In this document: positions 33,796 through 42,165 of the stretch, piece by piece
Numbering within the stretch: position 1 is the stretch's first letter
Layout: each line of letters opens with the position of its first letter
DNA from: Bradyrhizobium sp. LHD-71
GTDB taxonomy: Bacteria > Pseudomonadota > Alphaproteobacteria > Rhizobiales > Xanthobacteraceae
NCBI RefSeq assembly: GCF_031157255.1
Contig: NZ_JAVIFX010000004.1
Span: 124,001-188,000 of the forward strand
DNA length: 64,000 nucleotides
Reading direction: 5' to 3'
Program-made: the position numbers and the translations under genes
Notes under the pieces: generated by a model
The model's input: only the letters and a program-made list of their open reading frames with translations
The model's database searches: none
What the model was told of the DNA's origin: nothing

Positions 33796-34773
33796 ATGAG
33801 GATACGTCCGCTCATCCTTGCCGCGCTCGTCATGAGCGCCGTGTCGTCTCCCGTTTGCGCACAAAACCTGCGCTTCACGTTTGCTACGACCAATGGCCTG
33901 CAGGACTTGAGCTCGCAGGCCATCCTGCGCTGGAAAGACGAACTGGAGAAGCGCTCGAACGGCCAGATCAAGATGGAGTTTTCGTCGGGCGGCGCCCTTG
34001 GCGGCGATCAGGAACTGCTGCAGCAACTCGCGACGAACGAGGTGCAGATGCACATCGCCGGGCCCGTCGTCGTCCACCGCCTTCTCAAGGAATATCAGTG
34101 CCTGGAGGCAGAGTACGTCTTCAAGGACGAGCAGCATGGATTCCGCGTATGGACCGGCGCGCTGGGCAAGGAGGTCTCGGACAAGCTCAAGGGGCGCTAC
34201 GGCATCGAGATCGTCGGCATCGGCGCACGCGGCGCACGGCATATCACTGCGAATAAGCCGATCCGTGAGCCCGCGGACCTGAAGGGGGTCAAAATCCGAG
34301 TGACGAATCCGCTCCGCAGTCAGGTGTTTTCGGCCTATGGCGCTCTGCCAGGACCGCTGCCCGTGTCGGAGCTCTACGGCGCCCTGCGTCAGGGCGTCTT
34401 CGACGCCCAGGAAAACCCGATCCCGACGATCTTCGGTGACCGGCTCTACGAGGTTCAGAAAACGATCAACCTCACCGGACATGTGTGGAGCTACAACGTC
34501 ATCACAGCAAACAGTAAATTCCTCGCAAGCTTGAAACCTGATCAGCGCAAGATATTCGATGAGACGCTGAAGGAAGCTATCGACCGGTTGAATCAGGCGG
34601 TCGCAAGCGAGACTGATGATCTTATTGCGCGCATGAAGAAAGACGTCGGCACCGAAGCCGTGCCGGCCAGCATAGCCGCTTTCCGCGACATCGCCATGCC
34701 CGTCGTTGAAAAGTTCGCCCAGGCAAACTGCCGGGCGGGCCTTCTGGACGATATCCGCAAGGCCGCACAGTAA
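33796..34773 (+). CDS. TRAP transporter solute-binding protein (DctP family), unit 1
   Basis: A 325-residue periplasmic binding protein. The ATG at 33796 follows GGGGAAA and starts a signal peptide (RIRPLILAALVMSAVSSPVCA). The carboxylate-binding Arg is in VKIRVTNPL, and the LYGALRQGVFDAQENP segment is characteristic of the family. It binds an organic acid and hands it to the membrane pair encoded next. The neighbouring dehydrogenases suggest a hydroxy or sugar acid. It is the first gene of a five-gene plus-strand unit, controlled by the divergent GntR gene. Confidence 0.9.
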   Translation: MRIRPLILAALVMSAVSSPVCAQNLRFTFATTNGLQDLSSQAILRWKDELEKRSNGQIKMEFSSGGALGGDQELLQQLATNEVQMHIAGPVVVHRLLKEYQCLEAEYVFKDEQHGFRVWTGALGKEVSDKLKGRYGIEIVGIGARGARHITANKPIREPADLKGVKIRVTNPLRSQVFSAYGALPGPLPVSELYGALRQGVFDAQENPIPTIFGDRLYEVQKTINLTGHVWSYNVITANSKFLASLKPDQRKIFDETLKEAIDRLNQAVASETDDLIARMKKDVGTEAVPASIAAFRDIAMPVVEKFAQANCRAGLLDDIRKAAQ

Positions 34774-34802
34774 GCGCCGTCCTCGAACAACCAAGCAAGG
34801 CC

Positions 34803-35330
34803 ATGACTGACGCTGTGACGCCAGAGATCGCTGACACGCCCAAACCCAATCCCGTGCTGGCATGGACTGACGGCATACTCGAAGGGGTCGGCGTCACAGG
34901 CTTTGTGGCGATGATGCTGGCGACTTTGCTGCAGGTGATCGCCCGGTACATGGAAATCTCGATCGACTGGACGGAGGAACTGGCGCGGATCTTGTTCCTC
35001 GCCTCGATCATGATCGGTATCGCGCTCGCGATCCGACGCCGGCAACATATCGCGGTCGACTTTATTTATGCGGCCGCATCTGCGCGTATTCAGGCTTTGC
35101 TTTCGGTGGGCTTCGACCTCGCAACGCTTCTGTTGCTGATCGTCTGGCTTCGCGGCGCCTGGATTCTGATCGAATTGAACGCCGGAACGACGTTCGTCAC
35201 CGTGCCCTGGCTTCCGGTTTCACTGCTCTACGGTGTGGAAGCCTTCGGAGCGGCGCTGATGATCCTCTTCGTGCTCGCCGATCTCGTGAGACGCTTCGAG
35301 GTAGTGCGGGGACGGAGCGCCACGTCATGA
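34803..35330 (+). CDS. TRAP transporter small permease (DctQ), unit 1
   Basis: A 175-residue inner-membrane protein with four hydrophobic helices, including the typical EISIDWTEELARILFLASIM segment and the RRRQHIAVDF loop. It lies 29 bases after the binding-protein gene and its stop overlaps the large permease start (ATGA). It forms the transporter with the DctM protein encoded next. Confidence 0.88.
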   Translation: MTDAVTPEIADTPKPNPVLAWTDGILEGVGVTGFVAMMLATLLQVIARYMEISIDWTEELARILFLASIMIGIALAIRRRQHIAVDFIYAAASARIQALLSVGFDLATLLLLIVWLRGAWILIELNAGTTFVTVPWLPVSLLYGVEAFGAALMILFVLADLVRRFEVVRGRSATS

Positions 35331-36637
35331 TGGTTGCGCTGGTCGCTCTTCTCCTCATCATCGTATTGATCTCGCTCGGCATGCCCGTCGGATTCGCTGC
35401 CGGCTTCGCAACGCTCGGCGGCGCAGCCTGGTTTTTCGGCGACCTTTTCGATCCCCGCGTCGCGACCATGATCGCGCGCACCGCGCTCGACAAGATGAAC
35501 GACTTTCTTCTGCTTTCGATTCCATTCTTTCTCCTGGCCGGCCGGTTGATGAATGTCGGCGGAATTACAGAGCGGTTGTTCGATTTCGTCGCGGTTCTGG
35601 TGAGACCGATCCGCGGCGGACTAGGCCACGCGAACGTGCTGGCCAGCGTGCTGTTCGCGGGCATGTCGGGATCCGCCACGGCGGACGCCGTCGGGCTCGG
35701 CCAGATCGAGATCAAGGCGATGACGAAAGCCGGCTACGACCATCGCTTCTCCGCCGGCATCACCGCGGCTTCCGCGCTGCTCTCGCCGATCATTCCACCA
35801 AGCATCGTGCTTGTCGCCTATGCGGTGCAGGCGCAGGTCTCGGTTGGCGCCCTGTTCTTCGCAGCGATCGTACCCGGCCTTTTGATGGCCGCCATCTTCA
35901 TGGCATGGGTCGCGTATTGCGCAAAGAAATACGGCTTCCCCGCCGGATCGCGCGCGACGCTGTCTGAGGTATGGTTTGCATTCCGACGCGCGATACTGGC
36001 GATCCTGACGCCGGCCATCATCCTCACGGGCATCTATAGCGGCCTCTTCACCCCGACCGAAGCGGCCGCAGTGGCGGCACTCTACGCTTTGCTCATCACC
36101 GGCTTCGTCTATCGCGAAGTGGGTTGGGGTCGCATTCTCACCGAGATCCGCGGCACGTTCATCGACACCGCGGTCATGATGATCATCATCGCGTTCACGT
36201 CAGTGCTTGGGGTGGTCCTCGTCCGCAGCGGGGTACCAGCCGATTTGGCCCGCTTCCTTGCAAGTCTGACCGAGAGCCCTGTCGTGCTGCTCCTGCTTCT
36301 GTTGGTGCTGTGGCTGGTCGTTGGACTCGCAATGGACCAGACGCCCGCGATTCTGATCCTCACACCGATCCTCATGCCGATCGTGCATCAGTTCCAGATC
36401 AACGAAATCCATTTCGGCGTCATCATGGCGTTGGCGCTGACGCTTGGGCTGCTGACTCCCCCCACCGGCATGGTGCTCTACGCGCTGATCCGCGTTACGG
36501 GGCTCGGCTACGAACAGTTGGTCAAGATCGCGATGCCCTACACGCTGATGCTTATCGGGCTCGTCGTGGCGCTTATCCTGTTCCCGGACCTGACACTCTT
36601 TCTCCCGCGTCTGCTTGGCTTCAAAGCCGCCGGCTGA
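35327..36637 (+). CDS. TRAP transporter large permease (DctM), unit 1
   Basis: A 436-residue membrane protein with about 12 helices of the ion-transporter superfamily. Family signatures are FFLLAGRLMNVGGITERLF near 65, the SGSATADAVGLGQI stretch near 110, and LSPIIPPSIVLVAYA near 152; the second half has LTPPTGMVLYA. It carries out sodium-coupled uptake together with DctQ and the binding protein. It starts in a four-base overlap with dctQ. The next gene, a dehydrogenase, begins 22 bases after its stop. Confidence 0.92.
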   Translation: MMVALVALLLIIVLISLGMPVGFAAGFATLGGAAWFFGDLFDPRVATMIARTALDKMNDFLLLSIPFFLLAGRLMNVGGITERLFDFVAVLVRPIRGGLGHANVLASVLFAGMSGSATADAVGLGQIEIKAMTKAGYDHRFSAGITAASALLSPIIPPSIVLVAYAVQAQVSVGALFFAAIVPGLLMAAIFMAWVAYCAKKYGFPAGSRATLSEVWFAFRRAILAILTPAIILTGIYSGLFTPTEAAAVAALYALLITGFVYREVGWGRILTEIRGTFIDTAVMMIIIAFTSVLGVVLVRSGVPADLARFLASLTESPVVLLLLLLVLWLVVGLAMDQTPAILILTPILMPIVHQFQINEIHFGVIMALALTLGLLTPPTGMVLYALIRVTGLGYEQLVKIAMPYTLMLIGLVVALILFPDLTLFLPRLLGFKAAG

Positions 36638-36659
36638 CATCTGATTGATCGGACGATTC

Positions 36660-37730
36660 ATGAAACTCCTCGTTCTCCCCGGCGACGGCATCGGTCCTGA
36701 AATTACCGACGCGACGCTGGCAGTGCTCGCCGCCGCTGATCGGCGGTTCGGACTCGGGCTCACGTATGAGACAATGGACATCGGCTGGGCGGCCTATCAC
36801 CAAACCGGCACGACGCTTCCGGACGCAGTTCTTGATGCCGCACGAACGGTCGACGGCGTCTTGCTCGGTCCCATCTCCCATCTCGACTATCCGCCGAGGA
36901 ACGAAGGCGGGGTCAATGTCTCGGCGGCGTTCCGAACCAGACTCGACCTCTATGCCAATGTCCGGCCGGCACGCACGCGACCCGGCGTCCCTCACCGTGG
37001 CACGGACATGAATCTCGTGATCATGCGCGAATGCACCGAGGGGATGTATCCCGACCGCAATATGCATAAAGGGTCGGGCGAGTTCATGCCGACGGAGGAC
37101 ATCGCGCTATCACTGCGCAAGATCACGCGCCCCGCCTGCCGGCGCATCGCCATCGCGGCGTTCGAACTCGCGAGACGGCGCGAGAAGCATGTCACAGCCG
37201 TCCATAAGGCGAACAACTTCATTCTCACGGATGGTCTTTTTCTCGAGGAGGTCCGCGCAGTCGCCAGCGGCTATCCCGATGTCCGTTTCGACGAATACAT
37301 TGTCGACGCCATGGCGGCGTGGCTCGTGCGCGACGCCTCGCGCTTCGACGTGATCGTCTCGACCAACTTCTACTGCGACATTCTTTCCGACCTCGCCTCG
37401 GAGCTGTCAGGCGGTCTGGGGCTTGCCGGATCGATCAACGCCAATGAGACCAGATGCGTCGCACAGGCTCAGCATGGATCAGCGCCTGACATTGCGGGGC
37501 AAGGCAAGGCCAACCCGACATCGCTCATCCTTTCCGCAGCGATGCTGCTCGATTGGCTCGCGGAGAAAAGCGGCGCATCCGAGCCGGCGCGAGCCGCGCA
37601 AGCGATCAATGTGGCGATCGATCAAGCTTTGGCAAGGGTTGAGACGTGCACGCCCGACCTGGGCGGACCGCTGAGCACCGCTTCGTTCGGAAAAGTTGTC
37701 AGCGATGGTCTTCTGCGAGAACCATCGTGA
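36660..37730 (+). CDS. Isocitrate/isopropylmalate-family beta-decarboxylating dehydrogenase
   Basis: A 356-residue NAD(P)-dependent dehydrogenase that converts a 2-hydroxy-acid with a 3-carboxyl group to a ketoacid and CO2. Signatures: LPGDGIGPEI at the N-terminus, an RECTEGMYPDR substrate loop (near 122), the catalytic Lys in VHKANNFILTDG, and metal-binding Asp residues in NFYCDILSDLASEL. The loop does not clearly match isocitrate or isopropylmalate enzymes, and it may act on tartrate, malate or a substituted malate. The ATG at 36660 is preferred over one 15 bases upstream. Its stop overlaps the next gene (GTGA). Confidence 0.85.
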   Translation: MKLLVLPGDGIGPEITDATLAVLAAADRRFGLGLTYETMDIGWAAYHQTGTTLPDAVLDAARTVDGVLLGPISHLDYPPRNEGGVNVSAAFRTRLDLYANVRPARTRPGVPHRGTDMNLVIMRECTEGMYPDRNMHKGSGEFMPTEDIALSLRKITRPACRRIAIAAFELARRREKHVTAVHKANNFILTDGLFLEEVRAVASGYPDVRFDEYIVDAMAAWLVRDASRFDVIVSTNFYCDILSDLASELSGGLGLAGSINANETRCVAQAQHGSAPDIAGQGKANPTSLILSAAMLLDWLAEKSGASEPARAAQAINVAIDQALARVETCTPDLGGPLSTASFGKVVSDGLLREPS

Positions 37731-38740
37731 CATCGTTGCAGGTCCGGCGTGTTGCGCTTGCTGGCGCCGGCATGATCAGCCGACATCATCTGGTCGCGTG
37801 GCGCAAGGTCGAGGGGGTCGAGGTCGTCGCACTCGCGGATGTCGATGTTGAACGCGCGGCTGATCGAGCGCGCGAATTCAACGTCCCGGCAATTTATCCG
37901 GATCTCGCTACGCTCCTCGCAGTGGAGAAGGTCGACGTCGTCGATATCGCCAGCCCGCGCGCGACGCATGCCGACCTCGTGCGCCTTGCTGCCGACCATG
38001 ACGTCGCCGTCCTGTGCCAAAAGCCTTTGGCCACGACCTTCGACGAGGCGAAGCATCTTCAAGCCGATATTGCCGGACGGGTGCGGGTGATGGTTCACGA
38101 GAACTGGCGCTTTCGCCCCGCCTATCGACGCATTCGCCGCTGGCTCGATGAGGCGGCGCCAGGTCGGCTCTTGCAAGGGCGCATATCCGTGCAGAGTGCG
38201 GGCCTTCTCCAGGATGAGATGGGACGTTACCCCGCATTGGAACGCCAGCCCTTCTTCAGCACAGAAAAACGGCTCCTGATTGCGGAGACGCTCATTCACC
38301 ATCTCGACGTGGTGCGCTGGCTTGCCGGTCCGTTGCACATCATTGCCGCAAGTGCATTGCGCACCAGCAATCTCGTCGTCGGTGAGACTTGCGCGACGCT
38401 CCTTCTCGAAACTGGGCATGGAGCGCCGATAACGATCGAGGGCAATCTCACGATCCCAGGCGCGCAAGCAGGCAGTAGCGATGATGTGGTTCTCGTGTTC
38501 GAGCGCGGCACCGCCCGGTTCTCATCCAACCGCCTTGAGCTCCGCGGCGTGATGCCGGAGACGGCATCGTTTGCTTTTGCCGAATCCTATCAGGCGAGCT
38601 TCGACGCAACGATCGCTCATTTCGTTGAAACGTTGCGCTCGGGTGCGCCGTTCGAGACCGATGTTACGGACAATCTCAAGACGCTGCGCCTCGTCGAGGA
38701 GGCCTATCGCCTGGTCGATCCGGTTCAGAACCTGACCTGA
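37727..38740 (+). CDS. Gfo/Idh/MocA-family NAD(P)-dependent oxidoreductase
   Basis: A 337-residue dehydrogenase with an N-terminal Rossmann domain (RRVALAGAGMISRHHLVAW) and the family motif VAVLCQKPLATTFDEA, in which the usual EKP is QKP. A MVHENWRFRPAYRRI segment lies near 122, and the conserved His of the substrate site is in ETLIHHLDVVRWL. The GTG start overlaps the upstream stop by four bases. These enzymes oxidise sugars, inositols or sugar acids. As the last gene of the TRAP unit it likely acts in the same pathway. A CCTGA repeat spans its stop codon. Confidence 0.85.
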   Translation: MTSLQVRRVALAGAGMISRHHLVAWRKVEGVEVVALADVDVERAADRAREFNVPAIYPDLATLLAVEKVDVVDIASPRATHADLVRLAADHDVAVLCQKPLATTFDEAKHLQADIAGRVRVMVHENWRFRPAYRRIRRWLDEAAPGRLLQGRISVQSAGLLQDEMGRYPALERQPFFSTEKRLLIAETLIHHLDVVRWLAGPLHIIAASALRTSNLVVGETCATLLLETGHGAPITIEGNLTIPGAQAGSSDDVVLVFERGTARFSSNRLELRGVMPETASFAFAESYQASFDATIAHFVETLRSGAPFETDVTDNLKTLRLVEEAYRLVDPVQNLT

Positions 38741-38750
38741 CCTGACCTGA
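38731..38750. repeat. Pentanucleotide tandem repeat (CCTGA x4) over a stop codon
   Basis: Four perfect copies of CCTGA; the stop codon of the Gfo/Idh gene is in the second copy. Because every frame through CCTGA repeats meets TGA, slippage would change the last residues very little. It lies between two convergent genes. Confidence 0.8.
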
Positions 38751-38755
38751 CGCTG

Positions 38756-39628
38756 TCAGCTGCCGCTCTTTGCCGCCGTGCCGAAGCGGACTTCCTCGAT
38801 CAGCGAGGACGATATCGTCGGGACCTGCTGGCCATCGGAACTGCGCGACACCGCGTTGCGCGTCCGCGCGAAGACCTGCTCGGCGCTAACGCCTTGCGTG
38901 TTCATGTTCTTCAGCAGTTCGGAAACCAGCACGCTGTTCTCGCCCTGCGATTCGTCGACTACCTTGCCGGGAGTCGCCGATGACAGGATCAGCGCATTCT
39001 GCGGCGCGTCGATTGCAGCCAGACCGCGCGAATAGGTCCGGAAGCGGCGCTCGAACGGATTGCGGCGCGAAGCGTCGAGCACGACGAGACTGGCGCGTGC
39101 ACCCCTATCCTTCAGCGCATCCAGAATCGACTCAATGCTGGTGCCTTGTCGGCGGACGTCGCCTTCCTTCCAGATCGCGGCATCGACCGGGATCATGTAG
39201 CTTTCGCGCCCGGCCTGGATGCCGTAGCCCCCATAGAACAGCATCACGACGGAGTCGCGCTGGACCTTTGAGGTGAGGCGATCGACCGCTCTCTGCAGAT
39301 CCTCCCGGGTGGCATCCTCGACCACATCGACCTCGAAGCCGTCCTGACGCAGCGCTGCCGTCAGTGCCCGGACGTCGTTGATCGGCTGGGCGAGCGGCGC
39401 GTTGGCATCGGGATAGCGGCTATTGCCGATCACCAGCGCGAGGCGGGAGGCCCGGGCAGCGTCCTTCTCCGCGACCTGGCCGCCGATGTTGGCGACCGCC
39501 GCGCGAGCGTCGTTGCTGATCTTGTTGAGGGCAGCGTTGGCTCCAAGGCCAAGCGAGATCACGGTGCCAATAGCGGCAGCCGCAATGACAAGCGAGCGGC
39601 GGGAAACGCCAAGCTTGCTCAGGTCCAT
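38756..39628 (-). CDS. Second catalytically dead caspase-like protein
   Basis: A 290-residue protein with an N-terminal membrane anchor or uncleaved signal (SRRSLVIAAAAIGTVISLGLGANAAL) and a caspase-like domain (60-285). As in the protein at 19283, the dyad is lost: Tyr135 (YGGYGIQ) stands for His and Ser187 (LDASRRNPFERRF) for Cys. The two proteins share many segments (MIPVDxAIW, DVRRxGxS, RGAxxxxxxLDASRRNP). GAGAGGAAG before the ATG at 39628 sets the start. It has no TPRs. The domain faces the periplasm; it is likely a pseudo-protease with a binding role. It stands alone, convergent with the TRAP unit. Confidence 0.83.
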   Translation of the reverse strand: MDLSKLGVSRRSLVIAAAAIGTVISLGLGANAALNKISNDARAAVANIGGQVAEKDAARASRLALVIGNSRYPDANAPLAQPINDVRALTAALRQDGFEVDVVEDATREDLQRAVDRLTSKVQRDSVVMLFYGGYGIQAGRESYMIPVDAAIWKEGDVRRQGTSIESILDALKDRGARASLVVLDASRRNPFERRFRTYSRGLAAIDAPQNALILSSATPGKVVDESQGENSVLVSELLKNMNTQGVSAEQVFARTRNAVSRSSDGQQVPTISSSLIEEVRFGTAAKSGS

Positions 39629-40098
39629 GGACTTCTTCCTCTCAAACCTAAGCACGCGACGAATACTCGCTGTCCCTTGCCACAGGCGGCGTGATGGAAA
39701 ATTTTGCGTTTCCGGTGCCGGAAAAATGTGCTCATTTTGCGGCGTCGCAACATTAGCAAACCCTTAATACTCTTGGCAAACTTTCCCTGATGGGCAGTTT
39801 ACGTTTGGTATATGGGCGCGCAGGCCCGGTTCAGGTTCCCGCGTTCTTTTGCGCCGGTCGCCGCCTGGATGGAACCTCGTTTTCAAAGGCCACAGGCGAG
39901 CTGGTAGCGAGGCTGCCTTGAGACCGGTGCAAATTCTGTGACCCTCCTCACAGTCACCCTCTTGAAGATTTTCAGCAATGTCAGCAGCTTGGCCGCGTCA
40001 TCAGCGACCAGGTATCTGCGAAGCTCCGATTTTCACGAGCAAATGACGACACGCGTCAGACATGCGATAGTCACATCCGGAAGGGGACGGGCGCATTT
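39629..40098. promoter_or_regulatory. Divergent intergenic region with TTTCCGG-TG-CCGGAAA palindrome
   Basis: This 470-base gap separates the divergent dead-caspase gene and the large cyclase-like gene. A perfect palindrome (39709-39724) lies 80 bases upstream of the dead-caspase start and could be an operator. An AT-richer stretch (39740-39815) with TTGGCA and TTAATACT elements probably contains promoters; I could not fix the boxes. No gene is seen here. Confidence 0.35.
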
Positions 40099-41838
40099 AT
40101 GAGAATTCCTGACATGGCGGGCGCGGCGTTTCGGGCGCTGACAGCCCGGAAGGACGGCCCTTCCATCTATGACGTGTGTGACCCTGTCCTATTGAACGGG
40201 CACACAGGCGACGAGCATCTCGGCAAATTCTATCGAACGGCGCTTCGGAACCCGGCGCTGATGGCCTTGTTGCGGCGGGCGGGCATTCCGGAGCTCGGCG
40301 ACGAAACGCGGCTTGCGACGTTGCGAAGCGCGCTGGCGCAGGCGCGCGACGAGGAAAATCCCGATTGGGCCGAGATCGGCCGGCCGTTTGCGGAGCTGCT
40401 CGATACGATCGAGCTCAACCATCCAAAACCGAAGCCGCTGACGACGTCAGGGCAGCTGCCCAGCCAGTCGGAAATCGACCGGATCATCCGCAGCTGCGGC
40501 AAGCACCTTCTGAAATCGTTTGCCCGCAATGGATTCCTTCCGACCTATGCGGCCTTCAATCTGATCGGCGACCCGGATTTTCGGGGACGTGAGCTGATCA
40601 AGGCCCTGACCGGCCTGAACGCGCGCGGCTACAAGAATTCCACGCTGCTGTTCAACCTCGCACGCGTGTTCATTGCGCGTTCGGCCGCTAGCAACGTCAT
40701 CAATCCCCGCTGGAAGGGGATCGCCGAGCCGATGTGGGAGCCGGTACAAATCCGTCATCGATCGGCCTATTACGACGCCTTCTTCATCGAGGCGCTGCTC
40801 AGCTTTGTCGAAACGGGCTTGCCGTCCGACGAGGAATCCGCGACCGCGCGCCGCGCCATTGCGGAGATGGTCGAATTCTGTCTTGGCGCCAGCCGCGAGG
40901 ACGTTCAATCGCAGGATGGTGCAAGGTTCAGCGTCGTCACGGCTTTGGCACCGCCACCGCATCCGCGCTTCTCTCGCTTCTTTGCGCAGATCAAAGAAGA
41001 ACTTGGCTTCGGCATCTACGTGCCCGATTGCGACACCACCGCATGCTCGTTCTCTGCGGCGACCCAGGCTGGCTCCGACGATCCGATCCTCAATCAGCCG
41101 CTGCTGGATTTCTATGCCGGCTATCAGGTGCGGCCCGGCAGCAACGAACCGCTGATCACGGTGCCGTTGAACGACAACATCGCCTATGACGGCGCGATCG
41201 CGACTTGGATCGACAATCTTGCCGGCGAACGCCCCTACGGCAACGACCTCGATCCGACGTTGAACCTCGATGTACTCGAAGTCAGCTTCCGCAATTGCGA
41301 GCGCTGGAAGATCCTTCAGACGCCGTCGCGCCTCGAGACCATTCAACGCATCGTCGGCTTCCAGCGCAGCATCGTCGAGAGCGGCGCGTTTACCGACCCG
41401 CGTTCGCACATTTACTACCTGCCCGAACTGTATTCGGCCTATTTCGGCCGCTGTTACGCTGCGTTCCGCGCATTGCCCGAGGTAACGCAGCGGATCATCG
41501 ATCCTAACGATACGTTCTCCATGATACGACGCGCAGTCCTCGCCTACGTCGAGGAAGAGCTGATCACCAAGGAGATGAACGCGTTCGATGCGGCGCTCGC
41601 GTTACTGGCGCTCGGTCATCTCGGCGCAGATCGGCAGAGCTTCGCACCGGCGCTTCGCACCATTGTCGAGAGCTTCGGCGAAGGCAACTTCCGCGCGCCG
41701 TTCAAGGCTTACGAATGGAATAAGATGAAGACCCCGACGCGAATTCTTGTCGGAGGCCCCGAGGTGACGTCGGCGTTCGTGTTGATGGGACTGGCGGTCG
41801 CAAGAGCTGCGCTTCAGCCTCATATACAGCACTCTTGA
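40099..41838 (+). CDS. Large protein with terpene-cyclase-like DxDTTA motif (unknown function)
   Basis: A 579-residue soluble protein without signal peptide. It is mostly helical by appearance and contains PDCDTTACSFSA (D310-C-D312-T-T-A), resembling the DXDDTA catalytic motif of class II terpene cyclases, with the last Asp replaced by Thr. The pattern of paired helices (SAYYDAFFIEALLSFVETG; AYVEEELITKEMNAFDAALALLALG) fits an alpha/alpha barrel of the squalene-cyclase/prenyltransferase superfamily. Clear QW repeats are not seen, so a true cyclase is uncertain. It may be a cyclase, a polyprenyl-binding enzyme, or a degenerate relative. Neighbours give no biosynthetic context: no prenyl-diphosphate synthase gene lies near. 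Confidence 0.5.
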   Translation: MRIPDMAGAAFRALTARKDGPSIYDVCDPVLLNGHTGDEHLGKFYRTALRNPALMALLRRAGIPELGDETRLATLRSALAQARDEENPDWAEIGRPFAELLDTIELNHPKPKPLTTSGQLPSQSEIDRIIRSCGKHLLKSFARNGFLPTYAAFNLIGDPDFRGRELIKALTGLNARGYKNSTLLFNLARVFIARSAASNVINPRWKGIAEPMWEPVQIRHRSAYYDAFFIEALLSFVETGLPSDEESATARRAIAEMVEFCLGASREDVQSQDGARFSVVTALAPPPHPRFSRFFAQIKEELGFGIYVPDCDTTACSFSAATQAGSDDPILNQPLLDFYAGYQVRPGSNEPLITVPLNDNIAYDGAIATWIDNLAGERPYGNDLDPTLNLDVLEVSFRNCERWKILQTPSRLETIQRIVGFQRSIVESGAFTDPRSHIYYLPELYSAYFGRCYAAFRALPEVTQRIIDPNDTFSMIRRAVLAYVEEELITKEMNAFDAALALLALGHLGADRQSFAPALRTIVESFGEGNFRAPFKAYEWNKMKTPTRILVGGPEVTSAFVLMGLAVARAALQPHIQHS

Positions 41839-42159
41839 AACACAACATCACTGTTCCTGACGAGAACTGACATTTGCCTTCATCGCAAGGCGACGATGTC
41901 GAAATTTCTATTGTCTCGATTTCGATCTGTGAAATAGATTGCGCGCACCAAACGACCAGTGCGGGCCCCTCTGACAGCTTCAAGAGCAAGCTGTGATGTC
42001 GGACTGGACGATGCCGACGCGGCCCGCGGATCTGCACCCTGGATCAATCAGCCGCTCTGCATCGATGCACGTTGTTTGCAGTCGCAAGAGGCTGAATCCG
42101 GCGCGCCTATACAACAACCCAGCCGACGGCATGAATGCCGCAGCAGTGGAGGACAGATC
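41839..42159 (+). other. Leader region of the first terC-like gene with two hairpins
   Basis: This 321-base gap contains a TCGAAAT...ATTTCGA repeat (41899-41925), a perfect hairpin ACAGCTT-loop-AAGCTGT (41974-41994) and another GTCGG...CCGAC hairpin (41998-42018), then the GGAGGA ribosome site at 42148-42153. terC-type genes are often preceded by the Mn2+ (yybP-ykoY) riboswitch, but its conserved core was not found. The leader may still be regulatory. Confidence 0.35.
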
Positions 42160-42165
42160 TTGGAT

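Noticed and set aside
41839-42165. A yybP-ykoY (Mn2+) riboswitch before terC copy 1
   Set aside because: The conserved GGGGAGUAG-type core and its partner loop were looked for and not found here or before terC copy 2.
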